DNA of 64,000 bases from Tetranychus cinnabarinus (GCA_022266195.1 WHVY01000001.1:14880001-14944000), one strand, 5' to 3'. Counted from the first letter of the stretch, positions 22,941 through 34,344 are shown. Translations and numbers: made by a program. Notes: a model not told the origin generated them from the letters alone.

Positions 22941-24437
22941 ATGTTCAACGTGTCAATTTGTAACCAATTTTGTTCAATTAAAACTTGCCTACGATGTTAT
23001 TTCGGTACTAAAGATGATTCAAAATTGGTTGAAAAAGTAATTGATAAATTCAACTCAATATTACTTGGAACTTGTGTATTGAAAAAAGGCTATCATCAAG
23101 ATCGGGAAAACTCTTATTCAGGTTTACCTAATTTTGGCTCTTCGCTTTTTTTTCTTCGATTATTGAGCTCAATTGTAATACTTCGTTTCATCATAATGAT
23201 ATCAATGAATGAGACTTCATACATCCATGTTATTCTTGGTAATCAATTTTATTTGGCTTCTGCTTCATACATTTTTCATGCTATATTACTCGCCTTTTGC
23301 ATGTTAGGACAGCTTTCTCGTGAATATTGTCTAATAATGGAAGCAAGAGGCGATCTTCAATTTTTGAGTCAAATTTTTATCATTAAAGATCATGGCTTCG
23401 ATGAGTCAAGGTTGAACCTTTCATCGTACCAGGCTTACATATTTAAAAAACGCACTCAATTTTGCCTCCTTTTCTGGCTTTACTTTATTTATCCACTGTG
23501 CTATTTTTTTGTTCCGATGATAATTTTTGTTCATCTTTCCAACCCAAATATTTGGTTGAATCCAGTTTACCTTGTGTCAAGCACGATGTGGTGTACCACT
23601 GAAATTTTTACTGTCATTCATCTCAACACGAGCCTATCAGCGGTCGTATGTACCATTCTTATATTAATATGGCTTTGCGTTGGACGAATGAAGACTGTTA
23701 TGGAGAGATTGACTTTGATGACCTGTGATCAAGTAGATCAAATCGGAATGCAGCTTGCACAAACAAATTGTTTCTTTATTCATTTTCTCAACGACTTTCG
23801 ATCTTTAGTGTTTAATGTAAAGTACTATGTTTTATACAATTTTTTGATCATTGCGGCTGCATCAGACTTTGCTATATTTTTTGGATTCATCATCAAAATT
23901 CATTCACCTTTGACCTCTAATCTTCTGGCATTCACAGGTTTTTTGGCAATTGCAGTAGGTTCATTAATAATTTATGCTTGTTCAGCCTTTTGGTATCAAG
24001 TAAGTTGTTTAATTACATCTTTCGTCCAGTTAGCCATCAAAAAACTGTAACTGCTAACTTGATTCTACTTTAAAAATTGAACAGTTCAATCTTTTCTGTG
24101 GTATTTATTCGGCTTTCTTGGCTCGATCCAAAGCCAAACTGAACACAAATCAAGGATTAAAGGTAAATTTGTCTCTTTGGTAAATCAAGTTGTCGATCTA
24201 ATTTGTATTTAGATTTTGCATATTTTAGAAATGTGTTCATACAACGGCATCAAAATGGGGGACTTGTGCATTATGCGAAGCACGCTTCTTGTCTATGTAT
24301 GTACAATGCCGATAACGAAATCTTAACTATGTAAACAATTAATGTTTATTTTTACCTTTTCTCGATTTCAGTTTCTTCTTGAAAATGCAGCAGCAATAAT
24401 GTTGTTAGTTGTAAACTTGCGATCCCTAGATGCTTAA
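22941..24437 (+). CDS. Gustatory receptor, second subfamily, intact (428 aa)
   Basis: Exons are 22941-23999, 24085-24162 (78 nt), 24213-24296 (84 nt) and 24372-24437. This subfamily is distinct from the others: N-terminal CNQFCSIKTCLRCYFG, VLKKGYHQD, REYCLIMEARGDLQFLSQ in place of REWxLxLEAKG, then SDFAIFFGFIIKIHSPLTS around TM6. Exon 2 is FNLFCGIYSAFLARSKAK, exon 3 is ILHILEMCSYNGIKMGD, and TM7 is FLLENAAAIMLLVVNL. For exon 3 the first AG (24211-24212) was chosen, since the later one breaks the frame. The YNGxKxGD motif and the three phase-0 introns tie it to the main family. Confidence 0.87.
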
Positions 24438-24900
24438 GGAATGTAATAAGTAATCGATTTTCGCAATCAAATTCAAGCCTAAGTTTGCAAAAAACTTGGA
24501 CATAATTAATCAAGATTGACAAGCGAGCTGGACAAACCAGGAATGTTTTTCAAATCCACTTGCAACTCGTAAACAACTTGCACTTAAGCAAGATCTTGCT
24601 GGAAATTTTCATGGGTCTGCCGCTGAAATTCATAACGATTTATAATTCAGTCAGTCAATTAAATAAAAAAACATCTGGTTGACAAACAAATTGAAACATT
24701 TGACAACAAAATCACTCAATATTTGCATATTTAGCCATCAAAAATACTCAAGAGTATCAAAGTTATACAACATTATTACTTTCGTCATGAAATTTTCATC
24801 GTAAATCGTTAAATAAAGAATCTAGACAATTTGTATTTACTCTACTCTTTACTGTTTTACATTGATCAAATAATTTGTATTCAATGTTGCATCTTCAATC
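24438..24900. other. Intergenic: duplicated GR 3' flank
   Basis: Aligns along most of its length with about 36350-36750 downstream of the duplicate gene (for example ACTCAATATTT, CATCAAAA, CCAAGAGTATCAAA). The match stops near 24900, the right end of the duplicated block. No gene. Confidence 0.55.
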
Positions 24901-24937
24901 GTTGCTTGGGTCTCATATTAAACTTTAATCTCAATGT

Positions 24938-25206
24938 TTACAATTTGCTTGGTGTCACCCTCCTTTCTATCTTGAGCCATTGCTGATATTGATATAAAAT
25001 TGATGCACCCATTATAAGATTATACAACCAAAGAAATCGATTTCCGCGCACTTGCCTGAACAGATATGCAAAGAATCGATATACCCAAACTGGTACACAG
25101 TCTTTTTGCTCCTGCACACATCGTGTGGAAGCAATGGACAAAAGTGAACACCAGTGAAGATGTTGAAGTGATAGGGTGAAGCTTGTTGGTTGTAATCAGA
25201 CATCAT
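24938..25206 (-). pseudogene. Frameshifted ORF starting in a repeated block, unknown product
   Basis: Two overlapping minus-strand frames (25206-25012 and 25141-24938) appear to be one sequence interrupted by a frameshift. The start MMSDYNQ matches MRSDYNQ at the other copy of the repeat (47524 onward, plus strand); after that the two diverge. The second part contains a hydrophobic run (RFLWLYNLIMGASILY). Family not recognised. Confidence 0.4.
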
Positions 25207-25640
25207 GACTACAACAGATTGGCTCTTGAAGCATATTTAACATAAATCTCTTTCAAGCTTAAATTTTTCAAATTTTTCATTTTTCGACTCAAACTTGGGT
25301 CATCGTCTATTCATGAACCACATAATTTACAACATTGATTTATATATGATTAGCTTTGTCTCTTCGAGATCTAACTAATGATATATAATTGATAACTGTA
25401 TCTTGATTCAATCTCACAAAACATTAACTTGCCCGGTGTCAAAAGTCTATGTATTCACATAGGGAATATAATGGTGAAAGTCATCCTGGCAACCCCACTA
25501 TTTTTACAGAATTACAAAAACAGAATTACAGAAACAACCGACAAAGACAACTAACATTTCATTAGAAAGAACATCTTAAATGCTTTTAATTAATATATTT
25601 TTCATGTCTGTAACTTCATCCAGTGTTGAGCTACAAGCCG
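25185..25640. repeat. Dispersed repeat with divergent ORF starts, copy 1
   Basis: The whole block recurs in inverted orientation at about 47101-47540. Well-preserved stretches include AAAGTCTATGTATT, GGGAATATAATGGTGAAAG and AATTAATATATTTTTCATGT. Each end of the block contains an ATG facing outward (M-x-SDYNQ leftward, MSVTxSSVELQ rightward) in both copies. It therefore looks like the intergenic promoter region of a two-gene mobile or viral-like unit. Confidence 0.65.
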
Positions 25641-26245
25641 ATACATCATTCAGTATGTTGGCATTACTGGTGTTGCCTCCTATTCTTTCTGTTGTACTTT
25701 TCAAGGCGGACTTAAGAAAATTTCTTATGAAGAATTTGCAGATGGTGCGGCTTACGCTGCTTTAGGAATATTCATTAATATGGACCATGTTATTGACGGT
25801 TCGTCCAATGACGCTAAGGTGTCTGAATTTGCACAGTCCATTGAATCATAACGCCGAATCAAACATGCACATGTCGAACCTGAGTACGGTTATCTTGAAG
25901 ATTTCAGCGATCCACTGGAACCTTGTGATTTTGCTCTCGTAGATGTTGTACCTTCCTCCCCGGTTAGCATGTTTGAAAAGTCTTGGAGTCTTACAGTCTT
26001 ACATTACACTTTCGTTGTCATAGAGGTACTGTAACAAATTATCATCAGAGACAGTTTATCCTGGCTAGTGATGCAAATATTAGCGCGTTCTATGAATACT
26101 ATTCCCAAATTGCATGTACTGCTCTCTCAATACCTCCTCTAGATTTTGAAGAATAGCCTTCCACTTTTGATCTAGATGGTAATCCATTTAATCGTCTTCG
26201 TAGTCAGTTTTCAATCGTTCGTAATTGGTGTTGTGAAGCGTGAAG
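25601..26245 (+). pseudogene. Broken coding relic of unknown family, about 200 codons
   Basis: Beginning at MSVTSSSVELQAD, protein-like sequence continues rightward through several frames. One segment includes YEEFADGAAYAALGIF, the next VEPEYGYLEDFSDPLEPCDF, and a third ASDANISAFYEYYSQIACT followed by an in-frame stop and RLRSQFSIVRNWC. The change of frame with continuing codon texture indicates a pseudogene with at least two frameshifts and two stops. I do not recognise it. Confidence 0.5.
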
Positions 26246-27387
26246 AGCAAATGAATATAGAAGATGGCACTGAAAGTTGAGGTGCAAGGAGCAGTTCACT
26301 GAAGCATAAAATGGGTGCAATGACAAGATGAATAAATAAATTAACTTGACAAGCAAAGTAAATTGCAGTAAATGAAACTCTAAGATATTGTGAAGCTAAA
26401 GTTTCCTCCACTTTCTTTCCCTCTTTTCTTGTTTACTACTTGTTTACTGTTTACAAACATAAAACCATTCCTTTTTTCCTATCTTTCCTTTTCTATTCTC
26501 CCCCTTCTTGTTGTTTATGGCCTGCTATAACCTAAGGGCAAACATCTGCACTCAAGATGTCCTTCCTTATCTCCCTTATTTTTCTTCCTGGCAACAAGGG
26601 AATTATTATCTTGGAAGTTGAACAGTAGCGGAGGCTAGAAACTGAAGTAAAAGATTGTAAAAAGTAGTATTCAACAATAAAGCATCTTAACTTTATCTTT
26701 AAGTGTGTCTTTTTTTCCTTTTCAGTTATTCCTTTTTCTTTTATCCTTTTTTTGTTCGGACATACTTATGTCCTCACAATATAAGTAGTGATAGGAAGAG
26801 AGAAACGAAAATATTGAATAAAGCTGAATATGTAAGGGGATATGGAAGATGCAAAAGAAAGATACGATGTGGGGTGAAGGGAAATGTGATGAATTGATAA
26901 TGACGCTTTTGGATATAAGCATGGAACGATGTAAGATATAAGTAAAGATAGAGAGAGACCAAAGGTAACTGATGAATTCAATTGAAAGAAGCAAACAGAA
27001 GTAAAGGAATATAAATTAGGTATCGAGGATCGCTAAGATATTACAATAGTATGAACGTGCGGCACTGAGCCTGACAAATGCTGTATCGACGTAAAGTGTG
27101 ATAAGAAGACTAAAAGAAAAGATATGATGAATTGAAATAGATAGTAGGAGCTTCAGTGAGCGTAATATTTTGTATAAAAAGTCTGTTAAAAAGCCAACTT
27201 CATCATGCAACAGCTTTCACAACTTTAAAACAAAATAATTGAGTCATATTCCAAATATTGCAATACTTTCGTTTTTTTGGTGAATATTCTGATTCATTTA
27301 TTGGATTGAAACAATTCCGTTTAAATTTATAGTTATGTTACTATCAACACCTATAGTAATCTTTATTCATCATCCTTACTTTCTCAA
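26246..27387. other. Low-information intergenic sequence
   Basis: Pyrimidine-rich then purine-rich; short ORFs on both strands look like noise. No family recognised. Confidence 0.4.
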
Positions 27388-27975
27388 ATGTCTTCTCAGA
27401 GTTCTTCATCTGGGGTTGAAGTTACCAAAAAACGTCGCATGAAATTACCAGAAATGGCTGGTTGCGAAACTTATAAAGATGTTGCTATAGACATGAGCAT
27501 GTCAAGAAGCAGTCAGATAGATATAAAATTCACGATAACACCACTCTCAAACCATTGCTTCGATTACAGATGATAAGCTTTCTGAATTTGATGGAAATGA
27601 GTCTGATGTTCCCTTGGTTGTGAAAAGAAAAAAGTTAGTAAGATTGGACAAGTTGTCAAACACAGCTCTAGCAACGTTGCAGCGATTGAAATGGACTACT
27701 ACGCGATTCGAGGAAATGTAAACAAAGAAGAGGAGCCGAATTTAAATAGCAAAGATGCTTTCATGATCTCTCCATATTTGATCGTCTTCACCATTTTCAC
27801 CGCCAAAGGAAGAATTGGCCAAGTTAGACGATATTGGTACCGTGATGGAAAACCAACAATCTCTGGGTATGGAAGAGATATAAGTATGAACCAACTCCCT
27901 GGATTGATTGACTGGTTGAAACGAACTGACAAAATTGGCATGAGCCAACACGACTTTACATATTTCATTTTCTAA
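27388..27975 (+). pseudogene. PC4/SUB1-like transcriptional coactivator, frameshifted copy
   Basis: A Ser-rich start (MSSQSSSSGVEVTKKRRMK) is followed, after at least two frame changes, by an open 95-codon tail. That tail contains KGRIGQVRRYWYRDGKP and ISMNQLPGLIDWLKR. The layout matches the ssDNA-binding C-terminal domain of PC4/p15: KGK..., a beta strand with R-E/R-YW, a basic turn, then IS-L and an amphipathic helix. A related copy lies at 62733-63107. An AATAAA follows at about 28136. No introns are visible, so a retrocopy is possible. Host PC4 binds single-stranded DNA and bridges activators to RNA polymerase II; this copy is probably dead. Confidence 0.6.
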
Positions 27976-28737
27976 CGGTTTTAAAGTTGGCTTGAATTTA
28001 CTTTGCGGACTTTCGAACTTTAAAATTATTTACTAGTTTTGTGTTTAAATGTCTTAAAATGTTCAAATGTTGTATGATTATTTCTTTGTTTGTTGCTGTG
28101 GGGCTGTATTCATCCTGTCTCTTCTCTTTGTTTAAAATAAAGCCATTACTTTAAAATTTTTGTTCTGTACTGTTTTTTTTTGTTGCTCGTTCTCTTTTTT
28201 CTATCTTTAATTAGTTTAACCCCAATGCAGATCTTCATGATATTTAGTAATCTAAATGCACTGAACCATCTGCATATAGTAAATCAAAGTTTTACGAACA
28301 TTCAATGACACTCTATATTTACCTCTGCTTGACTTTGGAAACAAAAATCTCTCACTTTTCCTGGTTTTTTTTTGCTTGCGATGAGTATAAGAAATATAGG
28401 CAGATAGTTATCATTATAAACTTATCCGCGAAGACAAATGGATTTAGAAAATGCACGTGAATAGAATGCAGTATTGACACAGGAAAACATTCAATTAAAG
28501 CATAAGTGTGTAATATCCGAGGCAAAATGAATGTCATTAAATGAATATACTAAAAAACAAAATGGTTTATTGCTTATTTATGAAAAAACAGATTTTAACG
28601 CATGACATCAATACATCAGTTATTAAGAAGAGTTGCCAATCAAATTGATTTGAAGATGAACAATAAATTAAACCTCCGTGGTAAGGATGGAAATAATTTT
28701 GATCGGCGATGAAAGAAATATTTCAAAATGAATTAAG

Positions 28738-29213
28738 AGAAATTGATGGAATCGGTGAAGATGTAGCGTTCAATTCATGAGCATTTTTTACAAATATTTC
28801 TTTCGCGATTCTTTCACCTTTGCAAAAAAATCTGGATGAATTGATTTATTATGAAGTGATGTCATCGTTTTATCATCTTGATCTGATACCCTCGATGCAA
28901 TCTATCCTCTGCATCGCTAGAACTGGAAATTCCCAGATCAATCCATAAATTTTAGATGAAAATAGTCAAAATGAATGTCATAGTTGTTCTTTAATATAAC
29001 TTCAACTTGGTCGTTGTAATCAGAGTCCAAAACAGCATAGCTAACATCGATACCCCGACGAGTGTAATCTGTCTTCAATGATATCAAACCAAAAGTATTA
29101 TAAGGTAGAATAAAAGACAAACCGGTTCCAATCATCATGCTTACGTAAGCTTTTACCAAACCGTTCTCAACACTGTGTAAATCAAATGCTGCTGCAGTTT
29201 TGGAACTATTCAT
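28738..29213 (-). pseudogene. dUTPase-like relic
   Basis: A 91-codon frame (29213-28938) carries dUTPase motif 1 (AAAFDLHS, for AG-x-DL-x-S) and a motif 3 region (RGIDVSYAVLDSDYND, for GxxDxDYxG). Motif 4 (KGERIA) appears beyond a stop at about 28800, on the same strand. The motif 2 signature (RSG/RSS) is missing: SLKTDYTRRG stands in its place. The frame is also interrupted and motif 5 is not seen. Trimeric dUTPases hydrolyse dUTP to dUMP; this one would be inactive. Both cellular and large-DNA-virus origins are possible. Confidence 0.65.
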
Positions 29214-29639
29214 TGGCTATTTGGCAATCGGATCGAGTTTACAAAAAGAATCATTGTCATGTTTTTTGCCATATGCCGAATGATATTGAAACTAATTAAA
29301 ACATAATCAAAGAGGAGTAACAATATGTTTATCATAGTAAATTGATCAAGCAATAGAATATCATTGATAAAAGATTAACTGCGAATTCGAACAGCTATTA
29401 AAAAGATTATGCTTCTGTGCTTCATTATTCGATCTAGCGTTGCACCCCGTCATTTCAGAAAAATTACGATTTAACGCACTGATAACATCAATGAGACTTT
29501 TCATCAATTCCTGTTCACAAACTTGGAGTGCTTTGCACTCATATCATATATATACATGTATATTTTGTATATTATATATCAAATTGAATCTTATTGTATG
29601 TTTTGAATGTTATGAGTTTCAAACTAGACGCACCTGGCT

Positions 29640-30170
29640 TACAGAAGTTTCCAGAAATTTTTTTTGGCATGAACTATCCCGACCATTATTCAGGCGCACA
29701 GAGTATCACCTATTTAACACCCATTAGCACCATTTTCATAAAAAACGTAGCACCAAAGTCAATTAACGCAATTATCCAATGCACGATCCTCGTTTACTCT
29801 TATATTATCAGGTTTTATATCTCCGTGTACTATTTCTTTCTGCGCCAGAAAACTTAGTATATCAAAAATCTCACCGATCCATGGCAACAAAACATCATCT
29901 CACAAAGTTGCCTTTATATCCAGTAACCATCTTTTTGTAGCTAACGCCTTAATTTTCCATGAATAAGTATACAAAATTGTCATGTTCTGCAGCATGATGT
30001 AGCTTTACAATGTTTCTCATTTTCTCAAAATCTCAACTACGCTATAAGCTGTATCTTTACTCACAGCTCTCAAAATAAGACTATCTTTGTCATCATTATC
30101 ATCTATAGCTTCCAGCTCATAAATACAACCAAAAGCGGTTGGCATGCATCATTTGAAAATTTAGATGATT
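29640..30170 (-). pseudogene. Protein-kinase-like relic
   Basis: On the minus strand, in kinase order but in shifting frames: a glycine-loop-like AFGCIYELEA near 30130-30105, RNIVKLHHAAEHDN near 29995, the catalytic loop IVHGDIKPDNI at about 29830-29800, LIDFGAT at about 29765-29747, and an APE-like triplet near 29700. Several stops and frameshifts lie between. HGDIKP is typical of atypical kinases such as VRK-like and some viral kinases. Dead copy; origin uncertain. Confidence 0.6.
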
Positions 30171-30507
30171 TATACCTCATGTTTTTTAAAGATGAAATGT
30201 TTCGAGGCGGAAACATGATCGATTGTAAATTGGAGAAGGATAAAAATTACAATAAATCTATCATATATTGCGTTTTTCGGATTATGTAAACTCTTATAAA
30301 GAGAATATAGAACAAGAGGAAAAATACAAAATTTGCAAGTCTAAATAGCTTTAAAGGCTTACCTTCCATTGAAATCATCTGCGTTGACGTTGAAGGCACT
30401 ACGAATGGAAGCAATTATAACTGTTGTACTGTTACCTTGTAACTTAAGGTGAAAACAATGGTTTGTTCATGTGAGCTCAAAATGAGTCAAATTCAGATGA
30501 ATACTTA

Positions 30508-31086
30508 CAAGGGAAGAGTCTCGTGTGTCTCAGCGATTCGGTCGAGACCATGTTCATTCATAGAGCATGAAAAATTTGCGATAGGGTTTGTCGGCTTTAG
30601 ATAGGAAACTTTCTGACCACGAGAGAATTAAGGCCGTAACCCGTGTTCTTGAAAAAAATGCAGTTTCCCAAAATTTTTTCCTACTTTAATTCATTTTCAG
30701 GGGTTTTCAGACCTGAAAAATCATTTGCAATATTTAAAATGCTATCAAATGTCTGCTTTCGCAAATTTATTTGATTTTTCTGATTTTAATTGGAATCATC
30801 ATCAATTTACTCTTATTTTGAGTTTCCTCATTATTTGCAGACATTTTATGGCGTTTTAAATTTTTCCAATAATTTTTACAGGTTTGAGAACCCCGGCAAA
30901 TGAATCAATGTTAGAAAAATTTTGGGGAAACTGCATTTTTTGCAAGAAAACGGGTTTCGACCTCAATTTTCTCGTGACTTGAAAGTTTCCTATCTAAAGC
31001 CGACAACCCTATCGCTATTTTTATGCTCTACCTAATGAACATAGTCCCGTCTGAAAATCACTGAGACACCTGAGACACTTCCCTTG
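30508..31086. mobile_element. Foldback MITE-like element, 579 bp
   Basis: Two inverted arms of about 285 bp meet with little or no loop near 30790-30800. The ends are CAAGGGAAG and CTTCCCTTG with TTA on each side (30505-30507, 31087-31089). Internal landmarks such as GTCGGCTTTAGATAGGAAAC and ATGCAGTTTCCC appear in both arms, with roughly 15% differences judged by eye. No ORF. Terminal bases and TTA duplication are shared with the element at 1668-2020. Confidence 0.82.
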
Positions 31087-32246
31087 TTAGTAAAATGAAG
31101 CAATTGTAACAGCTCAAAATACATTGATGATGATATCTACGTGTTCAAATAAAGTCGTTTGCACTTCTTTACTGTAAAAACAAGTTTCATTGTTATGTTA
31201 AAACAGGTTTTGGACTTGAACCTTTTTTAAAACTTCTCAAACCAGTTTAAAGTACAATGTAAGCACTGCGAATTCACTTTTTGCACGAGATAATTTATTT
31301 CGTTTATCTCGCGTGTTCAATGATAACGTTTATCTCGCGAGCTCGCCGTAATTAAAGAGGTGTTTAATCTCGCGGGATTGGCCGCGGCCGCATAATTATT
31401 TTCTCCTTTTCCCCATATTATTTTTAAATAATTGTTCTCTTTTAAATGTGCTTGAGTCAACAGCTAGTTATATTTTCATTTTCTCATATCCCTTTCTTTT
31501 CTTCGTCTTCTTTACACACACTAGTGATCCAAAAGCGTATGCTTTCCCACTACTCTTGAAATAAAGCTTCAGTTCGATTATCCATTTTGGATGTTGCTCC
31601 AACACAAATCATTATTTCATTCCGCTATATCCGTATTAAGGAGCGCAATTGTCGTTACTTAAATGGACCCTCCTAACAATATCATCCAGTCCAACAGGCA
31701 TGCATTCGATAGCTAGAGCTGAATTAGCGTTTTTTATTGCCGACAAGATGAATTGACCTGCATATTCAGTTGAAAGATCGAGATTTGATCAGATTGCGCT
31801 AGTGAAGAGAGTCTCATCTTGAGGAATTGTTACTTTGTTTTTTAAATCATCAAGTTCAAGCTGTTTGGTAGTAATTCTATTGATAATAAAATTTCCATCG
31901 AACTCTATCAAGATAGTTATTGATATACACTTGTGGCAAACCGTTCCATGTTTCCATTGTGATCAATAATAAAGTCAATTTCAATTGTTAATCAATTATC
32001 GATTGAAATTGAGCAACTCATTATGAATGAAAATATCACGAAATCATAAGTGCAAATGATTTCATACTAAAGCAACCATTTCAATTAGAAATGCAATACT
32101 TCAAGGTAAAGATGCTTAGAAAAATAAAATGGGAATATATTAATAATATAAAATAGATCATCATTATAATACATTAATATTGAATAAATATGACTTATTT
32201 GATATTAAATGCCATAGATTTAACATTTTTGGTGGAGCTGAAAACA
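31087..32246. other. Intergenic with a short GC-rich motif cluster and GR upstream block
   Basis: Positions 31284-31391 contain CACGAGATAA, then TTTATCTCGCG twice (31303-31313, 31329-31339), TTTAATCTCGCG (31363-31374) and GCGGCCGC (31384-31391), unusually GC-rich here. From about 31960 the sequence aligns with the GR upstream regions at 44420, 50690 and 55440. No gene is seen. Confidence 0.5.
32040..32063 (+). promoter_or_regulatory. Shared upstream dyad, GAAATCAT-n8-ATGATTTC
   Basis: An 8-bp inverted repeat around the spacer AAGTGCAA lies about 185 bp before the relic ATG at 32247 and about 350 bp before the functional ATG at 32411. Near-identical dyads sit 130-155 bp upstream of the GRs at 44682, 50958 and 55698. 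Confidence 0.4.
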
Positions 32247-32335
32247 ATGACTAATGTCACTTAAAGTTCTGCACGTGTCCGAAAAGATAATTTTAAAAGA
32301 TTTGCAAAGTTTATTTCGTAATTTAATTGCAGCTC
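32247..32335 (+). pseudogene. Relic of a G-type GR N-terminus in the leader of the next GR
   Basis: ATGACTAATGTCACTTAAAG followed by TCTGCACGTGTCCGAAAAGA tracks the first codons of the GR at 44682, with an early TAA stop. It sits where that gene type would start relative to the shared upstream block, and it parallels 20053-20150. Confidence 0.65.
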
Positions 32336-32410
32336 ATTTACAGTTCAAGTAATTAAATTCGAGGTTTATTTATTAAAAACAAAGTGGAATTCTCGATAAA
32401 TGAAAAACAA

Positions 32411-34168
32411 ATGATTTCAACTAAAGTCTTGAGTTTTTTAAGCAAAAAGAAAAATTACGGTTTGGAGAAATTGCCAAGTTTTGCGTCTTCACCTCCAAAA
32501 TCAAATGGATTTGATTTAGCTGTTCTTCGATTTGTAAAGCGAACAGAAAGATTGATCATTGTCTTCCAACTTGACTTTAATGGTCGAAGCCAAAGCAACT
32601 CTTCTGGAGTGAATGCGTTTGGTTTTCGTCGATACAAATGGATGGACTGGTTCATAACGATCAACTTTTTGATTTATTTGATGAGATTTGGTGTGGTTAG
32701 TTTGAGTCCAAGTGATTCTGTTGCGTTTTACCTTGGCGATATATTATTTCGTTCCAAAGATCGTCAAATTTTATCAATGTACAGTACAATATCGCTCACA
32801 ATAATGTTTATTTTCCGAGAATGGATTTTGAATCTCAATGCAAAAGGAAGATTCGAAATTCTGTCAGCGTGGAGAGTTTGTTTCAATGGTTTCGACCCGA
32901 TAAACCTGCAAATGAACAGTATTGTTGCTAAGAGACTTCGTTTCACCATCTTTTTGCATTCTATTATTGCGCATAACGTGATGCTTTCAGTCCCTATTTT
33001 TGCAACCTGTTTGTTTTTAATACCATTACTATCAAATCCTTGGACATACAAAATCCCTGAGTTAGCCTTTTTTGGTCTTTTTTGGTCAATTCCATCTATC
33101 TTTCTTTACGCTTTTCTTTTAAATACTGCAACAGGGTTCGCATGGTACAATGTATGCTCTATCTGCTTTCATCTCTCTCGACTATATGATCTACTGCACT
33201 CTGCAGATGACTTGAATCACTGGCCAGCTGATGAAAAGCAAGTTCGATCATTTTGTGTGGTAATAATTCGTCACCTCAACAATTTTGAAGTACTTTCTCA
33301 CAAGTTTCGCTATCTGCAGTTGTCCTATTTCTTAGTTTTTGCTGTCGCAGCTGATTTTGACCTTTTTCTTGGAATCATCGTTAAAATTTATAGTAATTTT
33401 TTCGCAAATTTGTTTGCGATCCTCGGGTTTTTCATTCTGCTAGGTTGTGGAGTTTTCGGCTTAATTTTTGGAAATTTTATCTCACAGGTAATTTAGAACG
33501 ATTCCGGTTAACATTCAATTTATTTTTACATTCTTACATTAGTTAGATAAGTTAACAGTGAAACTGCATCAAATATCTATGAAGAGTAAACTCAGGATTC
33601 GCACAGCAAATAAGGTAAATAATAATTGCATTTGCTCATATTTAAAACGAGCAAGAGCCCAAACGTGACTATAATAAATGCTTGAAAATAAATCGATTAG
33701 TTTGCGAAGAAGTCAGAGCTTGATCAAAATTCAGGTCAATGACAAATTCACATTTTAACAGGGTGAGAGGAAAACGCAGAGTCCCTATTACAGATCATGG
33801 ATCTTACCAAATCAAACTACCTTCACTTTGGGTTCCTCACCTTCAAATTGCTCTAGTTTAGTCAAAACGCACATCATCAAAAAATTGAAAACAAACACGA
33901 GTCAAAAACATAACTAACAGACTTGTAAATTTTGTGCATTCCATCTTTTTGTACAGATTTTGGAGATCATGGATCGCGCTGCTGGACCATATAATGGCCT
34001 CAAAGTTGGAGACGTTGTGACTCTTGAGAAAAGCTTTTTCATATTAGTAAGAATAGTAAATATATCGTTTTAGCGAAACTTTTAATTTCGTTTTTTTAGT
34101 TTATCTTAGAAAACATATCAACTTTAATGCTGTTTATTTGCACCCTTGGACCTTTGATCAAGGAATAA
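32411..34168 (+). CDS. Gustatory receptor, intact (435 aa)
   Basis: Exons are 32411-33487, 33543-33614, 33957-34046 and 34100-34168. The start MISTKVLSFLSKKKN was chosen to match the paralogue at 20213; an in-frame ATG at 32384 would add nine residues. It is the duplicate of the 20213 gene, with the block WPADEKQVRSFCVVIIRHLN and the following TM6 segment almost unchanged. The N-terminal region has diverged more (FASSPPKSNGFDLAVLRF). The C-terminus is one residue longer (GPLIKE). All splice sites are intact. Confidence 0.87.
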
Positions 34169-34344
34169 TGCAAATCCTTCTGATTAAAATTAACCATCAT
34201 TATTCAAGCGAATGTTTGAAACGGATTGCTCAGCTAGTTTATGTTTAAGTTTGTTAACTACATTCTAATGATTCAAAAAAATGAAAATCGAATCAATAAT
34301 CTGAAATTCGGTTCGCGATCAAGAATCTAAACAATTGTCTAGCA

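Noticed and set aside
26722..26994. Overlapping hydrophobic minus-strand ORFs
   Set aside because: Three overlapping frames are open at once in pyrimidine-biased DNA, which argues against coding.
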